A DNA stretch of 39,733 nucleotides, taken from assembly GCF_007923295.1 (NCBI RefSeq), contig NZ_VOIR01000014.1, positions 1 to 39,733 of the forward strand, read 5' to 3'. The position numbers were made by a program, and so were the translations under genes. Shown piece after piece: positions 9,592 to 17,126 of the stretch (position 1 is its first letter; every line of letters starts with the position of its first letter). The DNA is from Agrococcus sediminis (GTDB lineage Bacteria; Actinomycetota; Actinomycetes; Actinomycetales; Microbacteriaceae). Below the pieces are notes generated by a model, which ran no database searches, was not told the DNA's origin, and saw only the letters and a program-made list of their open reading frames with translations.

Positions 9592-10632
9592 CTACGCGCC
9601 GGCGAGCGGCACCGCGTGCGGCGTGCCGTGGATGCGCACCGGCATGCGGGTGCCGAGCTCGATGCCGATCGCCGACGGCATCCGCATGAGCACCGTGCCG
9701 GGCACGCCCTCCGCCTCGGCGAGCAGCAGCCGGTCGTGGCCCGAGTACTCGACGTCGCGCACGGTGATCGGCACGCCGGCGGCGAAGGGCTTCAGCTGCT
9801 CGGGCCGCACCACGAGCATCGCCTCGGCGTCGTCGATCGCGCCGGCCGCGACCGGCACGGGGCCGAGCGGCGTGCGCCAGGCGTCGCCGTCGCGCGTCGC
9901 GGGCACGAGCGTCGACTCGCCGAGGAAGGTCGCGAGCCACGCCGAGCGCGGCCGGGCGAAGAGCTCCTCGGCGGTGCCGTGCTGTTCGACCCGGCCGCTG
10001 CGCAGCACCGAGACCCGGTCGGCGAGCGCGAACGCCTCCTCCTGGTCGTGGGTGACGAGCAGCGCGGTCGCGCCCGCATCGCGCAGGATGCGGCCGATCT
10101 CGCGCCGCAGGCCCACTCGCAGCGTCGCGTCGAGCGCCGAGAAGGGCTCGTCGAGCAGCACGATCGACGGCGCAGGTGCGAGGGCGCGCGCGAGCGCGAC
10201 GCGCTGCGCCTGGCCGCCCGAGAGGTCGGCCGGCGCGCGGTCGCCGAAGCCGCCGAGCTCGACGAGCTCGAGCATGGCCCGCACGCGCTCGCCGCGGGGG
10301 TCGCGCTCGCCGCGCGGCAGCCCGAAGGCGATGTTCTGCGCGACGGTCAGGTGGGGGAAGAGGGATGCGTCCTGCGGCACCCAGCCGACGCCGCGCCGCT
10401 CGGGCGGCACCGTGCGGCGCGCCGTCGACAGCACACGGTCGCCGACGGCGATCTCGCCGGCCCGCAGCGGCAGGAGGCCCGCGATCGCGAGCAGCAGCGT
10501 CGACTTGCCGGAGCCGGAGGCGCCGAGCACGGCGTCGACGCCGCCGGAGGGCACGTGCAGGTCGAGCTCGTGCACCACGTCGCCGCCGCCGGGGTGGCCG
10601 ACGGTGGCGGCGGTGATCCGCAGCTCGCTCAT
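9592..10632 (-). CDS. fbpC: Iron(III) ABC transporter ATP-binding protein (FbpC-like)
   Basis: The 346-residue ATPase energises import across the membrane. It has Walker A GASGSGKST, Q-loop region VGWVPQDASLFPHLTV, signature LSGGQAQRVALARAL, Walker B IVLLDEPFSALD and switch histidine VTHDQEEA. The last 110 residues form a TOBE-like C-terminal domain, as in FbpC and PotA-type subunits. It is the last gene of a leftward operon after the binding protein and the permease. ATG at 10632 is the only in-frame start near the domain. Its ATGA overlaps the end of an eight-codon minicistron, which itself overlaps the permease stop. The substrate is inferred from the operon's DtxR-like box and the binding protein type. 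Confidence 0.88.
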   Translation of the reverse strand: MSELRITAATVGHPGGGDVVHELDLHVPSGGVDAVLGASGSGKSTLLLAIAGLLPLRAGEIAVGDRVLSTARRTVPPERRGVGWVPQDASLFPHLTVAQNIAFGLPRGERDPRGERVRAMLELVELGGFGDRAPADLSGGQAQRVALARALAPAPSIVLLDEPFSALDATLRVGLRREIGRILRDAGATALLVTHDQEEAFALADRVSVLRSGRVEQHGTAEELFARPRSAWLATFLGESTLVPATRDGDAWRTPLGPVPVAAGAIDDAEAMLVVRPEQLKPFAAGVPITVRDVEYSGHDRLLLAEAEGVPGTVLMRMPSAIGIELGTRMPVRIHGTPHAVPLAGA

Positions 10633-10655
10633 GCGGTGCTCCGCTCGGGGGTCAT
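10629..10655 (-). CDS. Eight-codon minicistron (MTPERSTA) linking permease and ATPase genes
   Basis: Reading leftwards, an ATG at 10655 overlaps the permease stop as ATGA, codes for eight residues, and ends with a TGA that overlaps the ATPase ATG, again as ATGA. Two four-base overlaps in a row could let ribosomes reinitiate and pass from the permease to the ATPase. The peptide itself probably has no function. This could be chance. Confidence 0.3.
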   Translation of the reverse strand: MTPERSTA

Positions 10656-12232
10656 GGCGCGCTCCGCTCGGTGATCTCGGCGGCGTGCGCCGGGTCGCGC
10701 TCGCCGGTCGCGGCGAGCACCAGCATGGCAGGCACCGCGGCGCACGCGACGAGCGCGAGGGCGTAGGGGGCGGCGGCGGCGTACTCGGAGATGTCGGTGC
10801 GGGCCCACAGCGCCGTCGCGAGGGTGTCGACGCCGGTCGGGCGCAGCAGCAGCGTCGCGGGGAGCTCCTTGAGCGCGGCGACGGCGGCGAGCAGCGCCGC
10901 CACGGCGATGCCGGGCGCGGCGAGCGGTGCCGTGGTGGCGGCGAGGGCCCGCAGCCGCGGCCGCCCGAGCGCGCGGGCGAGCAGCTCGTAGCGCGCCGGC
11001 ACCCGCTCGAGCGCCGCCCGCACGCCGCCGACCGCGCGCGGCGTGGCGAGCAGGGCGTAGGCGGCGATGAGCACGCCCACGCTCTGGTACGCCCACGGCA
11101 CGAGCGAGAGCGAGAGGAACACGAGCGACAGGCCCACGACGATGCCGGGCAGCGAGTGCGCGATCGTGGCGGCGCCCTCGAGGGCGCGGCTGAGGGGCGA
11201 CGGATGGCGGGCGGCGAGCAGCGCGACGGGCGCGGCGAGCGCGATCGCGAGCAGACCCGCGGCGCTCGCGAGCGCGACCGAGGTGCCCGCGGCGCCGAGC
11301 AGCTCGGGCCAGTCGAGCGCCGCGACCGCATCGGCCGAGGCGGCGCGCGCCAGCAGCACCCCCACCGGCACGCCGATCGCGAGCACCGGCGTGACGACCA
11401 CCGCGGCCATCGCGAGCGGCGCCCATCCGCCCGCCTCCAGCCGCAGCGGCGCTGCCGATCGCAGGCGCGCGGGCACGGCGGCCCGCCGCACGCGCTGCTC
11501 GAGCAGCACGAGCGCGACGGCCGCCACCACCAGCACGAGGCCGAGCAGCGCCGCGTAGGACCGGTCGAAGCCCGCGCCCATCGCCCGCGCGATGCCGGTG
11601 GAGAGGGTCTCGACGCGCATGAGCGAGACGACGCCGAAGTCGGCGAGGGCGTACAGGCCCGCGAGCAGCGCGCCGGCGGTCGCCGCCGGGCGCACGATCG
11701 GCCACGTCACCTGCAGCATCGCCGACAGCTGCGTGCGGCCGAGGGAGCGCGCGGCGATCTCGAGCCCGGCGGGCGTCGAGCGCAGCGCCGCGTAGACGGG
11801 GAGCGTCACGTACGGGGTCGAGACGATGGTGAGCTGCAGCCACGCGCCCCAGAAGCCCTGCATCGACGGCACGATCCCGAGCCAGCCGAAGGCGGCGACG
11901 TACGACGGCATCGCGAGCGGCAGCGCGGCGAGCGTCAGCAGCGTGCGGGCGCCCGGCAGCCGCAGCCGCGCGAGCAGCGCGGCCTGGAGCGTGCCGAGCG
12001 CGCCGACGGCGAGCGCGACGGCGAGCGCGAGGGCGAGGCTCGTGACGAGCAGCTCGCCCGTGCGCGGCCGCAGCACGAGCGGGAGCGCGGCGGCCGGATC
12101 GGCGCCGACGGCGCGCACGACGAGGTAGACGACGGGTCCGGCGAGCAGCGCCACCGACACGGCGCCCGCGAGCGCGAGCGCGCGTGCGCCGCCCCGCTCG
12201 GGACGGCGCACGCGCGGCGGCGCTGCCAGCAC
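10652..12232 (-). CDS. fbpB: Iron(III) ABC transporter permease, fused two-domain type (FbpB-like)
   Basis: The 526-residue membrane protein has about twelve hydrophobic segments and two copies of the binding-protein-dependent permease domain. EAA-type loops that meet the ATPase are seen at EIAARSLGRTQLSAMLQVTWPIVRPA in the first half and ELLARALGRPRLRALAATTAPLAAPG in the second. This duplicated layout is typical of the FbpB/FutB iron family, where one polypeptide forms the whole channel. The start is GTG at 12232, directly after the stop of the binding-protein gene (TAG-GTG with no gap), so translation is probably coupled. Its own stop overlaps a minicistron leading to the ATPase. Confidence 0.88.
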   Translation of the reverse strand: MLAAPPRVRRPERGGARALALAGAVSVALLAGPVVYLVVRAVGADPAAALPLVLRPRTGELLVTSLALALAVALAVGALGTLQAALLARLRLPGARTLLTLAALPLAMPSYVAAFGWLGIVPSMQGFWGAWLQLTIVSTPYVTLPVYAALRSTPAGLEIAARSLGRTQLSAMLQVTWPIVRPAATAGALLAGLYALADFGVVSLMRVETLSTGIARAMGAGFDRSYAALLGLVLVVAAVALVLLEQRVRRAAVPARLRSAAPLRLEAGGWAPLAMAAVVVTPVLAIGVPVGVLLARAASADAVAALDWPELLGAAGTSVALASAAGLLAIALAAPVALLAARHPSPLSRALEGAATIAHSLPGIVVGLSLVFLSLSLVPWAYQSVGVLIAAYALLATPRAVGGVRAALERVPARYELLARALGRPRLRALAATTAPLAAPGIAVAALLAAVAALKELPATLLLRPTGVDTLATALWARTDISEYAAAAPYALALVACAAVPAMLVLAATGERDPAHAAEITERSAP

Positions 12233-13294
12233 CTACAGCAGGCCGTGCTCGGCGAGCAGCGCCTGGGTGTCGGCGAGCGACGCGAGGTCGGCCAGGTCGA
12301 GGCCCTCGACCGCGAGCGACTCGATCGCCGGCAGCTCGGGGGCCGGCTCGACGCCGTCGACGAGCGGGTACTCGAAGGTCTCGGTGACGAAGTACTCCTG
12401 CGCCTCGGCCGAGACGAGGTGCTCGATGAAGGCGAGCGCGTCGGGGTCGCCCTCGGCACTCGCGAGCAGGCCAGCGCCCGTCACGTTCACGATGCCGCCG
12501 GGGTCGCCCGGCAGGAACGCGAGCTGGGCGCGCATCTGGTCGGCGCCGAGCTCGTTGGCGTCCTCGAACCAGTAGTAGTGGTTGATGAGCCCGAAGTCGG
12601 CCTCGCCCGACTGCACGAGGTCGAGCGTCTGGCCGTTCGACTCGGTGAGGATCGGCTCGTTCGCGGCGATCGCCTCGACCCACGCGGCGGCCGCCTCCTC
12701 GCCCTCGAGCACGCGCATCGCGGTGACGAACGACTGGAACGAGGCGTTGCCGGGCGCGAACGCCACGCGGCCGCGGTACTCCTCCCCGGTGAGGTCGGCG
12801 ATCGCGGTGGGCACCTCGGCCTCGGCGACGTCCTCGCTGTCGTAGGCGATGACGCGCGCGCGGCCCGTGACGCCCACCCAGCTGCCGTCGGTCGAGGTGA
12901 ACTCGGCCGGCACGGCGCCGGTGATCTCCTCGGGCAGCGTCGCGAGCATGCCCGCCTCGGCGACGGCGCCGAGCGAGCCGGCGTCCTGCGACCAGAAGAC
13001 ATCGGCGGGGGAGCGGTCGCCCTCCTCGAGCAGGAGCGCCTCGAGCTCGGTCGACGAGGCGTAGCGCACGTCGACGTCGATGCCGCTCGACTCCTCGAAC
13101 TGCTCGATGAGCGGGTCGACGAGGTCCTCGCTGCGGCCGGCGTAGAGCGTGAAGGCGCCGTCGGCCTCGGCGGCGGCGCCGGTCGAGCCGGTGCTCGCCG
13201 AGGGCGCGGGGTCGGATGCGGTGCAGCCGGCGAGCACGAGGGCTGCGGCGGCGAGGGCGGCGGGCGCGATGGCGCGCAGGGCGGAACGCTGCAA
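12233..13294 (-). CDS. fbpA: Iron(III) ABC transporter substrate-binding lipoprotein (FbpA-like)
   Basis: The 353-residue protein has a lipoprotein signal with lipobox LVLAGC (C24), so it is anchored outside the membrane. A Ser/Gly/Ala-rich linker precedes the periplasmic-binding fold starting near FTLYAGRSEDLV. The pair Y240-Y241 in INHYYWFED sits where FbpA-type proteins bind ferric iron through tyrosines. The start is TTG at 13294, with AGGAG six bases upstream; no ATG or GTG is better placed. A DtxR/IdeR-like palindrome lies at 13348-13365, so expression should rise when iron is scarce. It is first in the operon with the permease and ATPase genes. The metal specificity is inference from these features. 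Confidence 0.88.
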   Translation of the reverse strand: MQRSALRAIAPAALAAAALVLAGCTASDPAPSASTGSTGAAAEADGAFTLYAGRSEDLVDPLIEQFEESSGIDVDVRYASSTELEALLLEEGDRSPADVFWSQDAGSLGAVAEAGMLATLPEEITGAVPAEFTSTDGSWVGVTGRARVIAYDSEDVAEAEVPTAIADLTGEEYRGRVAFAPGNASFQSFVTAMRVLEGEEAAAAWVEAIAANEPILTESNGQTLDLVQSGEADFGLINHYYWFEDANELGADQMRAQLAFLPGDPGGIVNVTGAGLLASAEGDPDALAFIEHLVSAEAQEYFVTETFEYPLVDGVEPAPELPAIESLAVEGLDLADLASLADTQALLAEHGLL

Positions 13295-13347
13295 GGAGGA
13301 CTCCTGGAGAGGTGGTGGGCCGGCGGCATCCGGCGCCGCGGCGATGA

Positions 13348-13365
13348 AGTAAGGCTAGCCTAACT
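13348..13365. promoter_or_regulatory. DtxR/IdeR-type iron box
   Basis: AGTAAGGCTAGCCTAACT is an 18-base dyad with one mismatched pair and matches the core of the DtxR/IdeR consensus (TTAGGTTAGCCTAACC) closely. It lies 54 bases upstream of the binding-protein TTG start and 42 bases upstream of the divergent ATG at 13407, so a bound repressor could affect both. Confidence 0.85.
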
Positions 13366-13393
13366 CGCTCCGGGTGCCGACGTCAGCCGCCGG

Positions 13394-13406
13394 TAGGCTG
13401 GTGCGG
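13394..13406 (+). promoter_or_regulatory. -10 box (TAGGCT), leaderless start
   Basis: TAGGCT at 13394-13399 lies seven bases before the ATG at 13407. The spacing predicts a leaderless transcript. Confidence 0.5.
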
Positions 13407-13811
13407 ATGAGCCGCGACGAGGATGCCCTCCGCTGGGAGGGCGACGACGAGCTCGATCGCGCGACCGCCGACGACGCCGACGCGGGCTCCGCGCCCGGGC
13501 CCGACGGCGCATCCGCCCCCGATGCCGCCCGCGAGGCGCGTCGCCGCGGCCCGCTCGGCTGGCTCATGCTCGCGCTCGCCGCGGCCTCGACCGTCGGCTG
13601 GATCGCGATCATGGTGCTCAACCCCGTGCAGCAGCCGAGCCTGCTCGGGCTCGCGATGTACCAGCTGGGCGAGCTGCTCGCGGTGATCGCGCCGCTGCTG
13701 TGGTGGTTCTGCGTCGGCCGCCTCGCGCCCGTCGGCCGCCGCGCGCCGTGGTGGCTCGCTGGCCTCGTCGTCACCGCGCCGTGGCCGCTCGCGGTCGGAG
13801 TGCTCGCATGA
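13407..13811 (+). CDS. Small membrane protein of unknown function
   Basis: The 134-residue product has an acidic, Asp/Ala-rich cytoplasmic-type N-terminus of about 45 residues, then two to three hydrophobic segments (LGWLMLALAAASTVGWIAI, LLAVIAPLLWWFCV, WWLAGLVVTAPWPLAVGVL). I do not recognise a family. ATG at 13407 is chosen because a TAGGCT box sits seven bases upstream; a frame start at 13374 would overlap that promoter. The stop overlaps the next gene's start as ATGA, so the two form an operon. It is divergent from the iron importer across the iron box. Confidence 0.75.
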   Translation: MSRDEDALRWEGDDELDRATADDADAGSAPGPDGASAPDAAREARRRGPLGWLMLALAAASTVGWIAIMVLNPVQQPSLLGLAMYQLGELLAVIAPLLWWFCVGRLAPVGRRAPWWLAGLVVTAPWPLAVGVLA

Positions 13812-14155
13812 GCGCCCGCGAGCCGCGCGAGGAGCGCCCGAGCGACAGCTGGATCGTCGCGCTGCTGTTCGCGCTCGCGTTCGGCTACGACACCGTCGAG
13901 GCGATCGCCAACGCCGAGCAGCTGCCGCTGCTCTACGTCGGCGCGGGCATCGAGGGCGCCATCCCGTGGTGGCTGCTCGTGGCGCAGGTGGCGCTGCCGG
14001 GCATTTTCTTCGTCGTGGCGCTCTTCGTCGGGCGGCGGATGCGCCTGGTCGGCAAGGCGGGCATCCTGCTGGTCGCGCTCGGCGTGAGCGCGCAGCTGAG
14101 CCTGCTCGCCGAGCAGCTGGCCCGGCAGATCGCGATCACCGCGCTCGGCGCGTAG
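13808..14155 (+). CDS. Small membrane protein of unknown function, partner of the preceding gene
   Basis: The 115-residue product has three predicted membrane segments (SWIVALLFALAFGYDTVEAI, WWLLVAQVALPGIFFVVALFVG, AGILLVALGVSAQLSLLAEQL). The positive residues in GRRMRLVGK would lie on the cytoplasmic side. No family is recognised. ATG at 13808 overlaps the previous stop by four bases, pointing to co-translation and perhaps a membrane complex of the two proteins. It ends convergent to the DoxX gene, with only 17 bases between them that hold a GCCCGCG/CGCGGGC palindrome at 14156-14169. Confidence 0.72.
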   Translation: MSAREPREERPSDSWIVALLFALAFGYDTVEAIANAEQLPLLYVGAGIEGAIPWWLLVAQVALPGIFFVVALFVGRRMRLVGKAGILLVALGVSAQLSLLAEQLARQIAITALGA

Positions 14156-14172
14156 CCCGCGCGCGGGCCTCG

Positions 14173-14568
14173 TCAGATCACGCTGACGAGGATCAGCAGC
14201 CCGAGCACGAGCTGCCCGATCGCGCGCGGCACGAGCGGCACCGCGACAGCGCCGAAGCGCTCCGGCTCCTTCGCCGCCTGCGCGTTCGCGGGGAACACGA
14301 GGATCAGCAGCGCGATGAGCGCGAGCCCCGCCGCGAACCGCACGCCCCACCACGGCGCGAGCAGGCCGAGGCCGCCGAGGATCTCGGCGACGCCGGAGAC
14401 GGTCACGAGCGTCGGCGCCCAGCGCCGGTCGGGGCCGGCGAGCCCCGCGGGGATCATCGCCCCCATCGTGCGGCGCACGCGCGGCACGAAGTGGGCGGCG
14501 CCCATGCCGATGAAGACCACGGCGAGCAGGATCCGCAGCACGAGCTGCGCGAGAGCGAAGGCGTCCAT
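14173..14568 (-). CDS. DoxX family membrane protein
   Basis: The 131-residue protein has four hydrophobic segments and the DoxX-like pattern: an N-terminal LVLRILLAVVFIGMGAAHF, then a loop, then VSGVAEILGGLGLLAPWW and a final IGQLVLGLLILVSVI. DoxX proteins are small inner-membrane proteins linked to quinone or thiol redox systems, but the exact role here is unknown. ATG at 14568 is chosen because GGGAGG lies nine bases upstream; the ATG at 14577 would sit right against that site. It is divergent from serA, with two hairpins in the space between them. Confidence 0.75.
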   Translation of the reverse strand: MDAFALAQLVLRILLAVVFIGMGAAHFVPRVRRTMGAMIPAGLAGPDRRWAPTLVTVSGVAEILGGLGLLAPWWGVRFAAGLALIALLILVFPANAQAAKEPERFGAVAVPLVPRAIGQLVLGLLILVSVI

Positions 14569-14616
14569 CGCCCCCATCCTCCCGCACTCCGGTCGCGCCG
14601 CGCGCTGGAGCTGGAA

Positions 14617-14640
14617 GCGGAGGCCCTTTCGGGCCTCCGC
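14617..14640. terminator. Perfect 10-bp hairpin in the divergent DoxX/serA region
   Basis: GCGGAGGCCC, loop TTTC, then GGGCCTCCGC. It lies upstream of both genes, so it does not end either of them. It may insulate the two promoters or mark a small unseen transcript. Confidence 0.5.
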
Positions 14641-14654
14641 CGCGACGCCAGCGC

Positions 14655-14675
14655 CGATGCCCGTCCCGGGCATCG
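14655..14675. other. Second 9-bp hairpin upstream of serA
   Basis: CGATGCCCG, loop TCC, CGGGCATCG. It starts 15 bases after the first hairpin and ends nine bases before a TACGCT -10-like box at 14685-14690, so it would overlap the -35 region of the serA promoter and could be a protein site. Confidence 0.4.
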
Positions 14676-14764
14676 GGCCGACGCTACGCTGGAGCAGGCA
14701 CGACGACGTGCTGCGCCCGGGCCGCGCACCCCACGCGCGGTCATCACCGTCAAGGGAGTCCCGC

Positions 14765-16357
14765 ATGTCCAAGCCCGTCGTCCTGATCGCCGAGGAGCTC
14801 TCGGCCGCGACCGTCGATGCCCTCGGCCCCGACTTCGAGATCCGCTCGGTCGACGGCACCGACCGCGAGGCGCTCTTCGCGGCGCTCGCCGACGCATCCG
14901 CCGTGCTCGTCCGCAGCGCCACCCGCATCGACGCCGAGGCGCTCGCGCACGCGCCGCAGCTCAAGGTGATCGCGCGCGCCGGCGTCGGCCTCGACAACGT
15001 CGAGATCCCCGCCGCGACCGCCGCGGGCGTCATGGTCGTCAACGCGCCCACCTCCAACATCGTCTCGGCCGCCGAGCTCGCGATCGCGCACATCCTGGGC
15101 CTCGCCCGCCACATCCCCGCCGCCGACGCGTCGCTCAAGCGCGGCGAGTGGAAGCGCTCCGCCTACACCGGCGTCGAGCTGTACGAGAAGACCGTCGGCA
15201 TCGTCGGCCTCGGCCGCATCGGCGTGCTCGTCGCCGAGCGGCTCGCCGCCTTCGGCACGAAGCTCGTCGCCTACGACCCGTTCGTCAGCCCCGCCCGCGC
15301 CGCCCAGCTCGGCGTCGAGCTGCGCAGCCTCGACGAGCTGATGGCCGAGAGCGACTTCATCACCATCCACATCCCCCGCACGCCCGAGACCGTCGGCCTC
15401 ATCGGCGAGGCGCAGTTCGCGCTCGCGAAGCCGACGCTGCGCATCGTCAACGCCTCGCGCGGCGGCATCATCGACGAGGCCGCGCTCGCCGAGGCGCTGC
15501 GCTCCGGCCGCATCGCCGGCGCCGGCATCGACGTGTTCGTCTCCGAGCCGCCGAAGGACGACGCGCTCACCTCGGCCCCGAACATCCAGGTCACGCCGCA
15601 CCTCGGCGCGTCGACCGACGAGGCGCAGGAGAAGGCCGGCATCGCCGTGGCCCGCTCGGTGCGGCTCGCGCTCTCGGGCGACCTCGTGCCGGATGCCGTG
15701 AACGTCGCGGGCGGCGTCATCGACGAGTACGTGCGCCCCGGGATCCCGCTCGCCGAGCGGCTCGGCCAGTTCGCGGCGGGCCTCGCGGCCGGCCCGGTGG
15801 AGGCGGTGGATGTCGCGGTGCACGGCGAGCTCGCCGGCTACGACGTGAAGGTGCTGCGCCTGGCGGCGCTCAAGGGCTTCTTCTCGTCGATCGTGAGCGA
15901 GCAGGTGACCTTCGTCAACGCACCGGTGATCGCCGAGTCGCGCGGCGTCACGAGCGACCTGTCGGCCGACGAGCGCAGCGACGAGTACCGCAACGTGGTC
16001 GAGGTCGTCGTCGCGTGCAGCGACGGCCGCCGGGTGAGCGTCGAGGGCACGCTGACGGGCCCGAAGCAGGTCGAGAAGATCGTCGGCGTGAACGGCCAGT
16101 CGGTCGAGGTGCCGATGGCCGAGCACTTCGTCGTGATGGAGTACGTCGACCGCCCGGGCATCGTGGCCGCCTACGGCGCGGCGTTCGGTGAGGCGTCGAT
16201 CAACATCGCCGGCATGCAGATCGCGCGCACGGAGGCGGGCGGCGACGCCCTGTCGATCATCACGATCGACCAGGCGGCGCCCGACGCGCTCGTCCAGCAG
16301 CTCGGCGCGGCGATCGAGGCGACGACGATCCGGCAGATCGAGATCCGCCCGCTCTGA
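14765..16357 (+). CDS. serA: D-3-phosphoglycerate dehydrogenase, long form with ASB and ACT domains
   Basis: SerA oxidises 3-phosphoglycerate to phosphohydroxypyruvate, the first step of serine synthesis. The 530-residue length fits the actinobacterial long form. The substrate domain includes LKVIARAGVGLDNV; the Rossmann motif is VGIVGLGRIGVLVAERL; the catalytic Arg and Glu lie in NASRGGIIDEAAL and the later region, and the His in VTPHLGAST. A substrate-binding ASB domain follows, then a C-terminal ACT domain from about residue 455 (FVVMEYVDRPGIVAAYG, INIAGMQIAR) that binds serine for feedback control. ATG at 14765 has AAGGGAG upstream. A TACGCT box about 75 bases upstream could be its promoter. 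Confidence 0.95.
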   Translation: MSKPVVLIAEELSAATVDALGPDFEIRSVDGTDREALFAALADASAVLVRSATRIDAEALAHAPQLKVIARAGVGLDNVEIPAATAAGVMVVNAPTSNIVSAAELAIAHILGLARHIPAADASLKRGEWKRSAYTGVELYEKTVGIVGLGRIGVLVAERLAAFGTKLVAYDPFVSPARAAQLGVELRSLDELMAESDFITIHIPRTPETVGLIGEAQFALAKPTLRIVNASRGGIIDEAALAEALRSGRIAGAGIDVFVSEPPKDDALTSAPNIQVTPHLGASTDEAQEKAGIAVARSVRLALSGDLVPDAVNVAGGVIDEYVRPGIPLAERLGQFAAGLAAGPVEAVDVAVHGELAGYDVKVLRLAALKGFFSSIVSEQVTFVNAPVIAESRGVTSDLSADERSDEYRNVVEVVVACSDGRRVSVEGTLTGPKQVEKIVGVNGQSVEVPMAEHFVVMEYVDRPGIVAAYGAAFGEASINIAGMQIARTEAGGDALSIITIDQAAPDALVQQLGAAIEATTIRQIEIRPL

Positions 16358-16395
16358 GTCGCGTCGCGACCCTGGCCCGTGTCGGTGCCCGGCGG

Positions 16396-16408
16396 TAGCG
16401 TCGCGCGC
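16396..16408 (+). promoter_or_regulatory. -10 box (TAGCGT), leaderless start
   Basis: TAGCGT at 16396-16401 lies seven bases before the ATG at 16409, which selects that ATG over the GTG at 16379. Confidence 0.5.
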
Positions 16409-17125
16409 ATGGACACCACCGCATCCGCCCGCATCGTGCTCGTGCCCGGCTTCTGGCTGGGCGCCTGGGCGTGGGACGACGTCGCCCGGCTGCTGCGCGA
16501 GCAGGGCCACGACGTCGTCGCGCTCACCCTGCCCGGCCTCGAGCCCGACCACCCGGCGCGCGGCGAGGTGACGCTCGACGAGCAGGCCGACGCGATCGTC
16601 GCGGCGCTCGGCGACGGGCCGGCGGTGCTCGTCGCGCACTCGGGCGGCGCGCTGCCGGCGACGCTCGCGCTCGACCGCGCCCTCGACCGGGTGGCGCGCA
16701 CCGTGTGGGTCGACACGGCGCCCGTCGTCGACGGGGCGGCGATGGATGCGTCGTCCACGGCCGACGTGCTCACGCTCGACGAGCGGTGGGACGACGAGCT
16801 CGCCGACGGCTCGATGCGCGACCTGACCGACGCGCAGCTCGCCGAGTTCCGCGAGCGGGCCGTGCCCCAGCCGGGCCGCACCGTGCGCGACGCGGTGCGC
16901 CTCGCCGACGAGCGGCGGCTCGACGTGCCGGCGACGGTGGTGTGCACCGCGTTCTCGGCGGCCGACTACCGCTCGTACGCCGAGCAGGGCGTGCCGTTCC
17001 TCGCCGGGCTCCTCGAGCACCGGGCGATGACGCTCGTCGACCTGCCCACCGGCCACTGGCCGATGTGGTCGAGGCCGGTCGAGCTCGCGCAGGTGATCGG
17101 CGAGGCCGCTCGCCTCCCCGCCTGA
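16409..17125 (+). CDS. Alpha/beta hydrolase
   Basis: The 238-residue protein has the alpha/beta hydrolase layout: oxyanion-hole region VLVPGFWLGAWAWDDVA, nucleophile elbow VAHSGGA with S78, and the late histidine in DLPTGHWPMW. The elbow reads AHSGG instead of the classic GxSxG, as in part of the EstC/AB-hydrolase group. The substrate is unknown. No signal peptide is seen, so it is cytosolic. The start is set by the TAGCGT box seven bases upstream. It is convergent with the histidine kinase gene, only one base between the stops. Confidence 0.85.
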   Translation: MDTTASARIVLVPGFWLGAWAWDDVARLLREQGHDVVALTLPGLEPDHPARGEVTLDEQADAIVAALGDGPAVLVAHSGGALPATLALDRALDRVARTVWVDTAPVVDGAAMDASSTADVLTLDERWDDELADGSMRDLTDAQLAEFRERAVPQPGRTVRDAVRLADERRLDVPATVVCTAFSAADYRSYAEQGVPFLAGLLEHRAMTLVDLPTGHWPMWSRPVELAQVIGEAARLPA

Positions 17126-17126
17126 G

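Noticed and set aside
9623-13363. A forward open frame of over 1200 codons opposite the iron transporter operon
   Set aside because: It is antisense to three genes with clear domains; its product is Arg/Gly/Glu low-complexity sequence typical of high-GC shadow frames.
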